DNA of 64,000 nt from Kuenenia sp039794105. GTDB lineage: Bacteria; Planctomycetota; Brocadiia; Brocadiales; Brocadiaceae. Shown here piece by piece: positions 28,001 through 35,120 of the stretch. A program made the position numbers and the translations under genes. A model generated the notes under the pieces. It saw only the letters and a program-made list of their open reading frames with translations. It had not been told where the DNA came from and did no database searches. Each line of letters opens with the position of its first letter. Position 1 is the first letter of the stretch. The DNA lies in contig NZ_JBDIWA010000002.1 of assembly GCF_039794105.1 (NCBI RefSeq), forward strand, positions 1-64,000, read 5' to 3'.

Positions 28001-31000
28001 AGGGTAGTTTTTAATACGAAATATACCATTTACCATATACCGGAACTTCTGGGTTTATACTACTACAATAAAAAGGGGCTTGAGCATGGTGGAAGAAAGC
28101 AGAAAGAAAGGCAAAGGGAGATCGCTGAAATCAAGAGGACATACTCTTCTCCTGAATCATATGCACCCGTAAAATCTCCTGCATGCCCAGATACCGGAAG
28201 GAATGGACACTTTTCTACGGGAAAACGCGTGCTCCTGACCACCTCCGCCGCCCCATCTCAATCTCCTTTTTCAACTGTAGAAAAGAGGCCCCCAATAGGA
28301 TTGGGATTCCTTATCTCAGTATTAAGAAATGCGGGGCATGAGGTCTTTTTTATTGACAATTACCTTCAACCTAACAACTTTCTAGAAACAGATTATCTTC
28401 AGAGAAATAAGATAGATTATGTTGGCATTTATGCAAATACCATCTGTTATCGTGACACCCTGCGCATGTTTTATAAACTTGACTACTTACGGCGAACAGG
28501 AAAATGGCGCGGAAAGATAATGGTCGGTGGACCTCATACCACCGTGGCATTACATACGATTCCTGATTTTGTGGACTATATAGTCCAGGGGGAGGGTGAA
28601 CGGGCTATCCTCGACATAGTCGAAGATAAAGTAAAAGACAGGGTTGTCCGTTATCCTACTATTAAAAATTTAGATGAATTACCCATGCCTGCATGGGATT
28701 ACTTCATACGCCAGCCATACAAATGGGGCGTTGAATGGTTCAAGGAAACCCCTGTATTTACTTTGAACACAAGCCGGGGCTGCCCATTCAAATGCACTTT
28801 CTGCTCAGTAGGTTCTATTTGGGGAAAACAATACACATATTTCAGTGCGGAAAGGATTGTATCCGATATCGAATATTTGATCAAAAACTACGGGGCAAAG
28901 GGAATCTATTTCAGAGAAGATAATTTTACCCTTAACAAGAAAAGATTAACGACCTTCTGCAACCTGCTTATCGAAAAGAAAATAAATATACCATGGGCAT
29001 GCGAGACAAGGGTAAACACCATAGACAGGGAGATTGTAGAATTGATGCATAGTGCAGGCGCCCGTGCATTTTATTTCGGCGTAGAGAGCGGTTCACAGAA
29101 GGTATTGGATTTTTTCAAAAAAGATATCACTATTGAACAGACCAGAAATGCCTTTAACCTGTGCCACGAATTCGGCATTAAGACAGCGGCAAGCGTAATC
29201 GTCGGAGTTCCAACTGAAACAGAAGATGACATTGTACAAACAATCAGATTGGTAGAAGAAATTAAACCGACTGTAACCTGGTACAACGTCTTTGTAGGAA
29301 TACCTGATAGTGAGCTTTATCAATATGTAAAAAAGAATAAACTCTATGAATTCGCAGATGACAGGGGGTTATTGTACCTGAAAGGGCATAATGAGCGTGT
29401 AAGAAGATTTTACGGCAATCAGTGGAATGCATATATCCCAATAGATATTGATAACCCAAAGATAAGCGTTGTAATGTCGGTTTACAATGGTGGTAAATAT
29501 CTGGAAGATTCTGTAAAAAGCATACTTACCCAAACTTATCAAGACTTTGAATTTATAATTGTAAATGATGCATCAACTGACGATTCGTTAGAAATAATTA
29601 AAAAGATCGAAGATTGCAGATTAAGAATAATTACAAATCCTGAAAATCTTGGTCTGACAAAATCTCTTAATAAAGGTATCAAAACTGCAAGAGGAAAATA
29701 TATCGCAAGGATGGATGCTGATGACATTTCTTTACCACATCGTTTCGAAACCCAAATCAATTTTCTTGAAAAAAATCCGGATTATGCACTTGTGGGTAGT
29801 TCCTATTATCAGATTGATACAGATAACAAGATACACACTTTAATAAATGTCCTGACCGATAATGTACTGATAAAACAAGGACTGACAAAACAAAACTGGT
29901 TCGGACATGGTAGCGTGATGATGCGAAAGGATGTCTTTTTGCAGGTTGGTGGATACGATGAAAGATTCAAACTTGCCCAGGATTATGATTTATGGCTTAG
30001 AATTGCGGAAAGCCACAAAGTAGCCAACATAGACGAACCGCTTTATAAGTGGAGAGTAACAAAGTCAGGCATATCTGTTGAGAAAGAAGCAGAACAAAAA
30101 TATTATGCGCACCTTGCTATCTCGGAAGCAAAAAAAAGAAATCACTCAAAGATTACCAGACATGATACTCAATATTTTCATAATACATTACAAACAAATC
30201 CCTTGGTTTCTGTTATTGTTCCCACATACAACAGGCCTGATACATTAAAAACAACTCTCGATAGTATTGCAGCACAAACATATAAAAATATTGAAACTAT
30301 TGTCGTTAATGATGCAGGTGAAGATGTATCGGGTGTTATAGACACTTTCCACGATCGACTGTCCATCAAATACCTCGTTCACGATAAAAATAAAGGACTC
30401 GCAGCTTCCAGAAATACGGGAATCAACGCTGCAAAAGGGAAGTATATTGCCTACCTCGATGATGATGATATATTTCACCCGGATCACATAGAAACGCTGG
30501 TTACATTCCTGGAGACCACGAACTACAAAGTGGCTTATACTGATGCATACCGCGCACATCAGGAAAAAGAAGATGGAAAGTATATTACGAAAGGAAGGGA
30601 TGTGCCTTATTCCCTTGATTTTGATTATGACCGTATATTAACCGGAAACTTTATACCCGTACTCTGCATTATGCATGAAAAGTCATGCATAGAAAAAGTG
30701 GGAATGTTTGACGAAACCCTTAGGTCTCATGAGGACTGGGATTTGTGGATGAGAATGTCACGGGAATTTCAATTCGCGCACATTAAAAAAATTACCTGCG
30801 AATTCTCGTGGAGACAAGATGGTTCGTCTATGACCGTTGGTAAAAAAGAGGAAATGGATTATACAAGGAATGTAGTTTTACAACGGGGAATAAAAATTTA
30901 CCGGGGAAAACAAATTAGAGAGCTATTCAATAGAGCGGAGGCCTTATTCCAAAGTGGTGCTTACATCGAAGCAATTGACACATATAAAAAAGCCATCGAA

Positions 31001-31306
31001 ACAAGCCCTTCTCCCAATCAACAATTATCGCCGGAAGAAACTTCCCGCCTTTATGACGCATACTACAATCTTGCCCTCTCATACGTAAATACCCAAAATT
31101 TAGACGATGCCATTGTCACTTTCCAAAAGGCTGTTGAATTACATAATGCGGACGCCACTATTTATAACAATTTGGGCGTTTTGTATTTCAAGAAAAAATT
31201 ACATGACGATGCAAGGCACTGTTTTGAAAAGGCATTAGCAATAGATGCTAATTACGCAGAAGCAAAACAAAATCTTGAAAAAATATCCAGCCTTAAAAAT
31301 TCATAA
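22040..31306 (+). CDS. Giant 3088-residue glycan assembly protein with about ten enzymatic domains
   Basis: One uninterrupted frame. Domains in order, by approximate residue: 1-395 GT4/GT-B glycosyltransferase; 430-640 sulfotransferase with the PAPS loop SYPRSGNTW at 433-441; 690-765 TPR-like; 785-1000 TylF/macrocin-O-methyltransferase type (FVECGVAGGGSS near 813, HMDGDWYEST later); 995-1240 class I methyltransferase (LLNLGCGSHYKEGW near 1001); 1264-1690 second GT4 (GGAGGAAYRLH near its start, LESMACGTPVVGF later); 1705-1785 TPR; 1800-2045 GT2; 2062-2465 B12-binding-like plus radical SAM with C2248, C2252 and C2255 in CPFKCTFC; 2473-2710 GT2; 2720-2955 GT2; 2959-3088 TPR. No signal peptide or membrane span is seen, so it should work in the cytoplasm, perhaps as a glycan assembly line. 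It follows a methyltransferase gene by 2 bases. Confidence 0.85.
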   Translation: MSKETNGNKNQAVALITAHGWIGVSTPVVMTVKYLASKGYLVDIYMTENELCNNLGIATPDITSKNIKIYKNKTQNSHQIITTSSGLKIYTTDLEFAAKYSSSSPKKYGWIIGFDPAGLIRAALLASAWNVPFIYHSLELCSQEDPYKEIERIFSQKALFTLIQDNARADILAQTNGLDRDKIEIIYNSSLGDASSEKSDFLRDTFKIQKDKKIVLATGTLLPITCIDQIIKSVGSWPGNFVLVLHGWIPDKNFELKVLKEIETKKDKIFLSTEILGVEEKHKVFQSADIGLAFYNPIDTNLKFAAGSSGKIFDFMKAGVPIIGNNIPGMSELLEGNGCGIVVNNASEIGNVLHNLMDQYEVLKKGCMENFPKYEFGRCYEKLLNRVISEIQRSQHMKKDSQAMLPLNNTASQNRLQSMDENILRNTDILVASYPRSGNTWVRNLLADIVLQVHGINTDTHRWEDTDRIVPDIHQKQLNNIDERIKLPYRLIKTHDIFNPLVQKTIYIFREASDSLCSYYHFLKDISNKKDLADIDSFCINTLGEWYKHVHSYVNAYTLKGAKILFVSYELLHEDPITALLSITEFLDLEVNKKVCVRAVKNQEFQKHKNQSVTFYRKGIIGSSREELKETTLKYIKEKALPLYEETKKLIHLSRIEQELEREFNNLRKTNSPKPDERFDSFVKSTINISTQAIKENQFEVALRLIVMAKYFKMPVYGLDYTRALSFLGMGQKESVVEALKEELRYFPQNSEAELLLKDIIKTSHTTEPTKYNSEFQELLDTVRPYTMVGEERLLALYQLAKKVCEMDIPGNFVECGVAGGGSSVLLAMVLKRYSKRKRILFSLDSFEGMPVPTEEDIHGGIAADSTGWGTGTCAAPEECVRELFRKLGVLDVVKTVKGYFKDTLPATRNEINHIAFLHMDGDWYESTRDILTNIYDLVDGNGFIQVDDYGYWEGCRKAIHEFEKNKGIHFNIQKIDGTGVWFQRPSEGISNVKQDKRLKLLNLGCGSHYKEGWVNVDFNSTGPGVIAYNLNCGIPFEDGSLDVVYHSHLLEHFSKNSAQRFMSECHRVLKDGGIIRVVVPDLEQIIKWYSTLLEKSLNGDQEAQKRYEWIMLELFDQMVRRVSGGEMLKYWKQNPMPAESFVTERCGSEVLNAINHLRSHSNLSQSEDHVTSESALTKEQVGQFVLSGQNHQWMYDRYSLSKLLKEAGFDEIRICSADESRIPDFNSYFMDIEPDGSVRKPDSLFVEAIKKEKLVKAEGEKAIKIVHLCMQDFGGAGGAAYRLHRGLLSIGVNSTMVVLNKKSEDPSVKVIPDTYSGHMTSCIDTPRHDSLTWQKHAQRWEMLLAHYPKRPDGLEVFRDADSDVRLDLIKEVQGADIINLHWVNGVFDCKRAPSSMAGKPIVWTMHDMNPFTGGCHYAGDCSRYKTSCGKCPQLGSGKENDLSSIVWEKRSIAYPLLNINVASPSKWLARCASESSLFSQFPVSVIPNGCPIDKFKPYPKKEARKFFNIATSANVILFGADSVVNKRKGFVYLLKSLNNLIYNEKQNILLITFGHIPDNILINIKYPVKNFGHVSDQKQLSIIYSMADLFVITSLEDNLPNTVLESMACGTPVVGFNIGGIPDMIEHKETGYLAKPKDIDDLTKGINWIISSSEETKLNLSKKCRKKVEELYALEIQANNYRKLYEELYEKHQSILKNANELNKQAKQALQNDDIQRAKELLTKVLNQSPNNIKALNNLAVTKILEEDWKSAQETLQKVLQLDPSNQIAQENQEYLNQKISETLTNEKKASSDIRKDNYLVSAVVSVYNSYEFIHGCLQTLIGQTLYEKGLLEIIIFDTGSEQDEKSVVVRCQQKYSHIKYIRTEERETIYKAWSRGSQAASGKYIVNTNTDDRLRRDALERMAEVLECRSDVGIVYIDQILTEHPNETFAYHHKDGFLRRPDFSREVIVQRNPCGPQVMWRKSLHELVGYFNPAYEVAGDWDFWLRVVFNTKYTIYHIPELLGLYYYNKKGLEHGGRKQKERQREIAEIKRTYSSPESYAPVKSPACPDTGRNGHFSTGKRVLLTTSAAPSQSPFSTVEKRPPIGLGFLISVLRNAGHEVFFIDNYLQPNNFLETDYLQRNKIDYVGIYANTICYRDTLRMFYKLDYLRRTGKWRGKIMVGGPHTTVALHTIPDFVDYIVQGEGERAILDIVEDKVKDRVVRYPTIKNLDELPMPAWDYFIRQPYKWGVEWFKETPVFTLNTSRGCPFKCTFCSVGSIWGKQYTYFSAERIVSDIEYLIKNYGAKGIYFREDNFTLNKKRLTTFCNLLIEKKINIPWACETRVNTIDREIVELMHSAGARAFYFGVESGSQKVLDFFKKDITIEQTRNAFNLCHEFGIKTAASVIVGVPTETEDDIVQTIRLVEEIKPTVTWYNVFVGIPDSELYQYVKKNKLYEFADDRGLLYLKGHNERVRRFYGNQWNAYIPIDIDNPKISVVMSVYNGGKYLEDSVKSILTQTYQDFEFIIVNDASTDDSLEIIKKIEDCRLRIITNPENLGLTKSLNKGIKTARGKYIARMDADDISLPHRFETQINFLEKNPDYALVGSSYYQIDTDNKIHTLINVLTDNVLIKQGLTKQNWFGHGSVMMRKDVFLQVGGYDERFKLAQDYDLWLRIAESHKVANIDEPLYKWRVTKSGISVEKEAEQKYYAHLAISEAKKRNHSKITRHDTQYFHNTLQTNPLVSVIVPTYNRPDTLKTTLDSIAAQTYKNIETIVVNDAGEDVSGVIDTFHDRLSIKYLVHDKNKGLAASRNTGINAAKGKYIAYLDDDDIFHPDHIETLVTFLETTNYKVAYTDAYRAHQEKEDGKYITKGRDVPYSLDFDYDRILTGNFIPVLCIMHEKSCIEKVGMFDETLRSHEDWDLWMRMSREFQFAHIKKITCEFSWRQDGSSMTVGKKEEMDYTRNVVLQRGIKIYRGKQIRELFNRAEALFQSGAYIEAIDTYKKAIETSPSPNQQLSPEETSRLYDAYYNLALSYVNTQNLDDAIVTFQKAVELHNADATIYNNLGVLYFKKKLHDDARHCFEKALAIDANYAEAKQNLEKISSLKNS

Positions 31307-31651
31307 CACTGATATACCGCAGAGAAGCCGGAGAACGCGAAGGATATGAACAGACTCGTGGTTGATACAGTGTCATTATGACACTATAATGTGAAATATT
31401 ATGACATACACAGAGCTGACGGACAGTGCCGTATATTTCACCCTGCACCCGATGTCTTTACGGGAAATAAACAAACAAATATCTGACGAGCCTTTTCCCC
31501 ACAGGTTTTTTAGAAACACAAAAGATTACAAAGGATACCTGTAGTGTAACTTAAAAAATCATTGCCCCTCCCTTTCTGTTAATGGTATTCTTTATTTGTG
31601 ATATAACTATTGCTTCAAAACAATTTATTTTTTGTTAAGGAGTAAATTCCA
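31307..31651. other. Gene-free spacer after the giant gene
   Basis: 345 bases. I see no gene, no strong hairpin and no clear promoter. A TAAGGAG ribosome-binding site for the next gene lies at its end. Confidence 0.6.
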
Positions 31652-32227
31652 ATGAAAGGAACAGCAGAAATAGACGCCGTCCTGCATGAAAAGAAAATCT
31701 ATACCTATGAGGATTATGCAAAACTTCCTGAAGGGTCACCATACCAGCTAATAGGAGGAAAGCTCATCATGACGCCTGCGCCATCCACTTATCATCAGGA
31801 GATATCAAAACGGCTCGAATATCTACTTTATGAATATGCGGAGCTTAAACAAAAACTGGGAAAAGTCTTTGATGCGCCAATTGATGTATATTTTGAAGAG
31901 GAGGAAACATATCAGCCTGATATAATCTTTATTTCAAACGACAGGATTGGGATAATAAAAAAAGAAAAAATAGAAGGCGCCCCGGACATTATTATAGAAA
32001 TATTGTCTCCTTCTACCGCCTATTACGACCTGGTACACAAAAAAGATATTTATGCAAAACACGGGGTAAAAGAGTACTGGATAGTCGATCCAATAGAAAA
32101 ATGGGTTGAATCTTATAAAAACGAGAACGGCAAATTTATCCTTATTGGGAGGGGACAAAAAGACGAAATTATAAATTCATCTGTCCTGATTGGTTTTAAA
32201 GTAAAGTTAGACGCAATATTCGTTTAA
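31652..32227 (+). CDS. Uma2-family (DUF820) PD-(D/E)XK nuclease-like protein
   Basis: 191 aa. The Uma2 fold is recognised by YTYEDYAKLPEG, the strand YQPDIIFIS, the core IIIEILSPST and the closing GVKEYWIVDP. These proteins belong to the restriction-endonuclease-like superfamily and often occur in many copies per genome in cyanobacteria and planctomycetes. Their cellular role is largely unknown. AAGGAG lies 10 bases upstream of the ATG. A stand-alone gene. Confidence 0.85.
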   Translation: MKGTAEIDAVLHEKKIYTYEDYAKLPEGSPYQLIGGKLIMTPAPSTYHQEISKRLEYLLYEYAELKQKLGKVFDAPIDVYFEEEETYQPDIIFISNDRIGIIKKEKIEGAPDIIIEILSPSTAYYDLVHKKDIYAKHGVKEYWIVDPIEKWVESYKNENGKFILIGRGQKDEIINSSVLIGFKVKLDAIFV

Positions 32228-32319
32228 TGCTTCTCTACAGGTAAAAAAAAACTGATGTAATAAATATATTCCATTTAAATTATCCTGAACGGCTTGGGAT
32301 TGGAGATATCATTGCCGAA

Positions 32320-32601
32320 TTGACGAAAAAATATCCTTTTATAAAAAAGGCAATCCTCTATGGCTCAAAGGCAAGAGGCGATTTTCTCGAAAATTCTGAT
32401 ATCGATTTACTCCTCGTTACGGAAGGTAGTGTCCCGATGCAGATGAAGTATCAGATATTTGATATTGTTTACAAGTATGAATTATTACATGATATTGTAG
32501 TTTCAATTGTCCTTGTGTCCGAATCGGATTTTAATAATAAAATGAATACACTTTTCATGAAGATAAGAAAAGAGGGAATAATACTATGGTTTAGCGAATA
32601 G
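32320..32601 (+). CDS. MNT-type nucleotidyltransferase (antitoxin of a HEPN/MNT pair)
   Basis: 93 aa from TTG at 32320; the frame is open further upstream (through YPERLGIGDIIAEL), so the true start may be earlier at a non-standard codon. The minimal nucleotidyltransferase motif GSKARGDFLENSDID is at residues 15-29, with D27 and D29 as metal ligands. In characterised pairs the MNT protein neutralises the HEPN RNase by AMPylating it. The HEPN gene follows directly. Confidence 0.75.
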   Translation: MTKKYPFIKKAILYGSKARGDFLENSDIDLLLVTEGSVPMQMKYQIFDIVYKYELLHDIVVSIVLVSESDFNNKMNTLFMKIRKEGIILWFSE

Positions 32602-32636
32602 GCAAGGAAGAAGGCAAACTTCTTGCTAAGGGTGAA

Positions 32637-32996
32637 TTGCAAAGGGCAATTGATGAACTTAACGCTGCAAGGGTATTACACGAAAATAAATTTTATTATA
32701 AAAGTGTATCGACCGCATATTATTCTGTATATCATGCGGCAAAGGCCGCACTCCTGTTAAAAGGAATAGCTCCCCAAAGCCGCGAAGGGGTAGTAAGGAT
32801 GTTTAGTTTGTATTATGTAAAAGTAAATGAAATTAGTATTGATATAGGAAAGATTATTGGACGACTCATGAAGCTAAGAGAAGAGGCGGACTATTATCCG
32901 GAAGCATCCTTTAATTGTGATGATTCGCTGGATACCCTTGAAAAGGCAACGATATTTATTGAAAGCATCCAAAAGATCGTAAAAGAAATAACATGA
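32637..32996 (+). CDS. HEPN-domain protein (toxin of a HEPN/MNT pair)
   Basis: 119 aa, all-helical HEPN. The motif R81-EEAD-Y86 near the C-terminus fits the Rx4-6H/Y active-site pattern of MNT-associated HEPN RNases. The N-terminal helices (AYYSVYHAAKAALLLKGI) are typical. Sequence resembling the family continues in frame upstream of the TTG at 32637 (GKEEGKLLAKGEL), back to an ATA codon overlapping the MNT stop. A lost ATG start is therefore possible. Confidence 0.75.
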   Translation: MQRAIDELNAARVLHENKFYYKSVSTAYYSVYHAAKAALLLKGIAPQSREGVVRMFSLYYVKVNEISIDIGKIIGRLMKLREEADYYPEASFNCDDSLDTLEKATIFIESIQKIVKEIT

Positions 32997-33183
32997 TGAG
33001 CCTTTGCAGGATTATTTGTATGGGACTTTTTGGGATTTTTAAGAGAAAGGTAAATCCCGTTGCACTATGATTTAACTGAACATATTCTCCCATCATTTTT
33101 GAAAAAAGAAGAAAGGTAATAGTTTACCGCAACAGTTACATATACCTTTTGACAGTTTTTACTGTTTTTGATAGACTCAGGCC

Positions 33184-33315
33184 ATGAAAACAGGAAATAA
33201 GATTTTTATCATACCTGCAATAATTACAATCGTTTTAGCGATTTCCGTAATAATTGCGCCGCCACATGCCTGTGCAAAGGAAGCCCCTTTTAATTGTTAT
33301 TTAAGGAATTTCTGA
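33184..33315 (+). CDS. Tiny secreted or membrane peptide candidate
   Basis: 43 codons starting with MKTGNKIFIIPAIITIVLAI. It looks like a signal peptide or single hydrophobic span followed by a 14-residue tail with two cysteines. Its stop overlaps the start of the next gene as TGATG, which suggests coupling. It could instead be the remnant of a longer secreted protein whose body was replaced by the coiled-coil gene. Not recognised. Confidence 0.35.
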   Translation: MKTGNKIFIIPAIITIVLAISVIIAPPHACAKEAPFNCYLRNF

Positions 33316-33737
33316 TGAAATTACTAACCATAGTAACCTTTCTGATATTATTAATTTGTTCAGCTTCAGTCGTTGCGGAAGAGGCAACTTTTAGCAGTGA
33401 GGACAGGGAGAGGCTGATCAGGCTTGAAGTGTTAATGCACGAATTCAAGGACTCGGTGGATAAAAGATTTGAAATCCTGAGAGATGATATGAACAAGAGG
33501 TTTGAGCAGATGTTTGGCTTTTTGTGGGTAATAACAGGCATATTCACCTCCCTTACCCTTGGTGTGATAGGGTTTGCCTACTGGGACCGCAGGACAATAA
33601 TCAAAAAGGCAAAAGAAGAGACGATAGCAGAGATAGAAAAACAGGGATTATCGGCAAATCTCCTGCAGGTATTGCGTGAACTTGCCAAAGAAGATAGTAA
33701 ACTGGCAAACGTTTTAAGGCAGTTTCATTTACTTTGA
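33315..33737 (+). CDS. Membrane-anchored coiled-coil protein, copy 1
   Basis: 140 aa from the ATG at 33315, which has AAGGAA 6 bases upstream. Signal peptide about residues 1-22 (LLTIVTFLILLICSASVVA), a charged coiled-coil (residues about 25-68) and one membrane span (about 70-92, FLWVITGIFTSLTLGVIGFAY). A basic, helical tail (WDRRTIIKKAKEE onward) follows. Function unknown. It is almost identical to the next gene except for the number of 11-residue coiled-coil units. Confidence 0.65.
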   Translation: MKLLTIVTFLILLICSASVVAEEATFSSEDRERLIRLEVLMHEFKDSVDKRFEILRDDMNKRFEQMFGFLWVITGIFTSLTLGVIGFAYWDRRTIIKKAKEETIAEIEKQGLSANLLQVLRELAKEDSKLANVLRQFHLL

Positions 33738-33860
33738 AAGCGGTAGTAGCTCAAACAATTGGTTTTGTACTTTGGGACAGGATGACCGCTGCGCCTGCTT
33801 CCAGAAAAACCAAAGTGCTTGAGGAAAGATACGGTTTAATTGTTATTTAAGGAATTTCTG

Positions 33861-34391
33861 ATGAAATTACTAACCATAGTAACCTTTCTGATATTATTAA
33901 TTTGTTCAGCTTCAGTCGTTGCGGAAGAGGCAACTTTTGGTCGGGAAGACAGGGATCGGCTGATCAGGCTTGAAGTGTTAATGCACGAATTCAAGGACTC
34001 GGTGGATAAAAGATTTGAACAGATAGACAAGAGGTTTGAATCCTCAAGAGACGATATGAACCAAAGGTTTGAATCCTTAAGAGGTGATATGAACCAGAGG
34101 TTTGAATCCTTAAGAGATGATATGAACCAGAGGTTTGAACAGGTAGATAAGAGGTTTGAGCAGATGTTTGGCTTTTTGTGGATAATAACAGGCATATTCA
34201 CCTCCCTTACCCTTGGTGTAATAGGGTTTGCCTACTGGGACCGCAGGACAATAATCAAAAAGGCGAAGGAAGAGACAATAGCAGAGATAGAAAAACAGGG
34301 ATTATCGGCAAATCTTCTGCAAGTACTGCGTGAACTTGCAAAAGAAGATAGTAAACTGGCAAATGTTTTAAGGCAATTCCATTTACTTTGA
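33861..34391 (+). CDS. Membrane-anchored coiled-coil protein, copy 2 with expanded repeat
   Basis: 176 aa from the ATG at 33861 with the same AAGGAA site. Same layout as the previous gene: signal peptide, coiled-coil, one membrane span, helical tail. The coiled-coil holds three consecutive 11-residue units of the form RFESLRDDMNQ, where copy 1 has one (RFEILRDDMNK). The 33-base units are nearly identical, so the difference arose by repeat expansion or contraction. The upstream 25 bases are also duplicated. Unknown function; 11-residue periodicity fits a right-handed coiled-coil. Confidence 0.65.
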   Translation: MKLLTIVTFLILLICSASVVAEEATFGREDRDRLIRLEVLMHEFKDSVDKRFEQIDKRFESSRDDMNQRFESLRGDMNQRFESLRDDMNQRFEQVDKRFEQMFGFLWIITGIFTSLTLGVIGFAYWDRRTIIKKAKEETIAEIEKQGLSANLLQVLRELAKEDSKLANVLRQFHLL

Positions 34392-34893
34392 AAAAGGCTT
34401 TTAGCATCAACCCTTCACCGTAAACGCCGCTTACCGCACCAAACTTACCAACATACATATTGCCAAAAATTACATCGATGAACTGTTACAAATTTTAAAA
34501 CGCCCCCAAAGCCAACAATATTTACTTCTAAAAACGTAACATTTTAGTTTTTTGAAAAAATTGTCCATGCCTTAACTGACACCGCAAGAGGGTATCTGCT
34601 TTCTATCCAATGCCAAGATGTATTTGAGCTTGGCTTCTTCTATCAAGTTGGCATTGGTTCCGGTAGTAATCCAGCAGTAGCAAGAAAGGCAAAGTTTGTT
34701 TTTGATTTAACAAAACATTTGTTTATAATTCCCTGTTGTGGTTTTTCACATTCATTAATAGATAAAACATATCGCAGCATCGCCGCAATTAAAGACCACC
34801 CCTCTTTCCCTTCCCCATACAATGAGGGGACGAAGGGGCGGCAAAAAACTTCATAAAAAAACATGTTTTTACAGAATAATACTATATCTAACA
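34392..34893. other. Gene-free stretch before the cbb3 operon
   Basis: About 500 bases with no convincing gene. It contains a solo copy of a 24-base repeat (34536-34559). A promoter for the oxidase operon should lie in its downstream half, but I could not pin one down, nor an FNR-type box. Confidence 0.5.
34536..34559 (+). repeat. Solo copy of 24-base dispersed repeat
   Basis: Begins GTAACATTTTAG and ends TTTTGAAAAA. The same sequence forms the two ends of the element at 40619-40919 and recurs in shorter form at 49511-49532. Confidence 0.65.
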
Positions 34894-35046
34894 ATGACAA
34901 TACTTTACATAATGATTCCCATCTCAGTTGTTTTAGCGTCATTTTTTGTATATACCTTTTTATGGGCAGTGAAAAACGAACAATTTGACGATCTTGAAAC
35001 ACCAGCACATAAAATTTTAATTGATGACTGGAACAAAAAAACATAA
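34894..35046 (+). CDS. ccoS: cbb3 oxidase maturation protein CcoS
   Basis: 50 aa. One N-terminal membrane span (IPISVVLASFFVYTFLWAV) followed by the CcoS signature QFDDLETPAHKIL. CcoS is needed to load cofactors into the CcoN subunit. I chose the ATG at 34894; an in-frame upstream ATG would add a basic stretch not found in CcoS. It is placed 74 bases before ccoNO. Confidence 0.85.
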   Translation: MTILYIMIPISVVLASFFVYTFLWAVKNEQFDDLETPAHKILIDDWNKKT

Positions 35047-35120
35047 GAAGTGCAACACTTTAAACAACTGAAGTGTTGCAAAAAAAAAATTATTAAATTT
35101 AATTGGAGAAAAGAAGAAAC

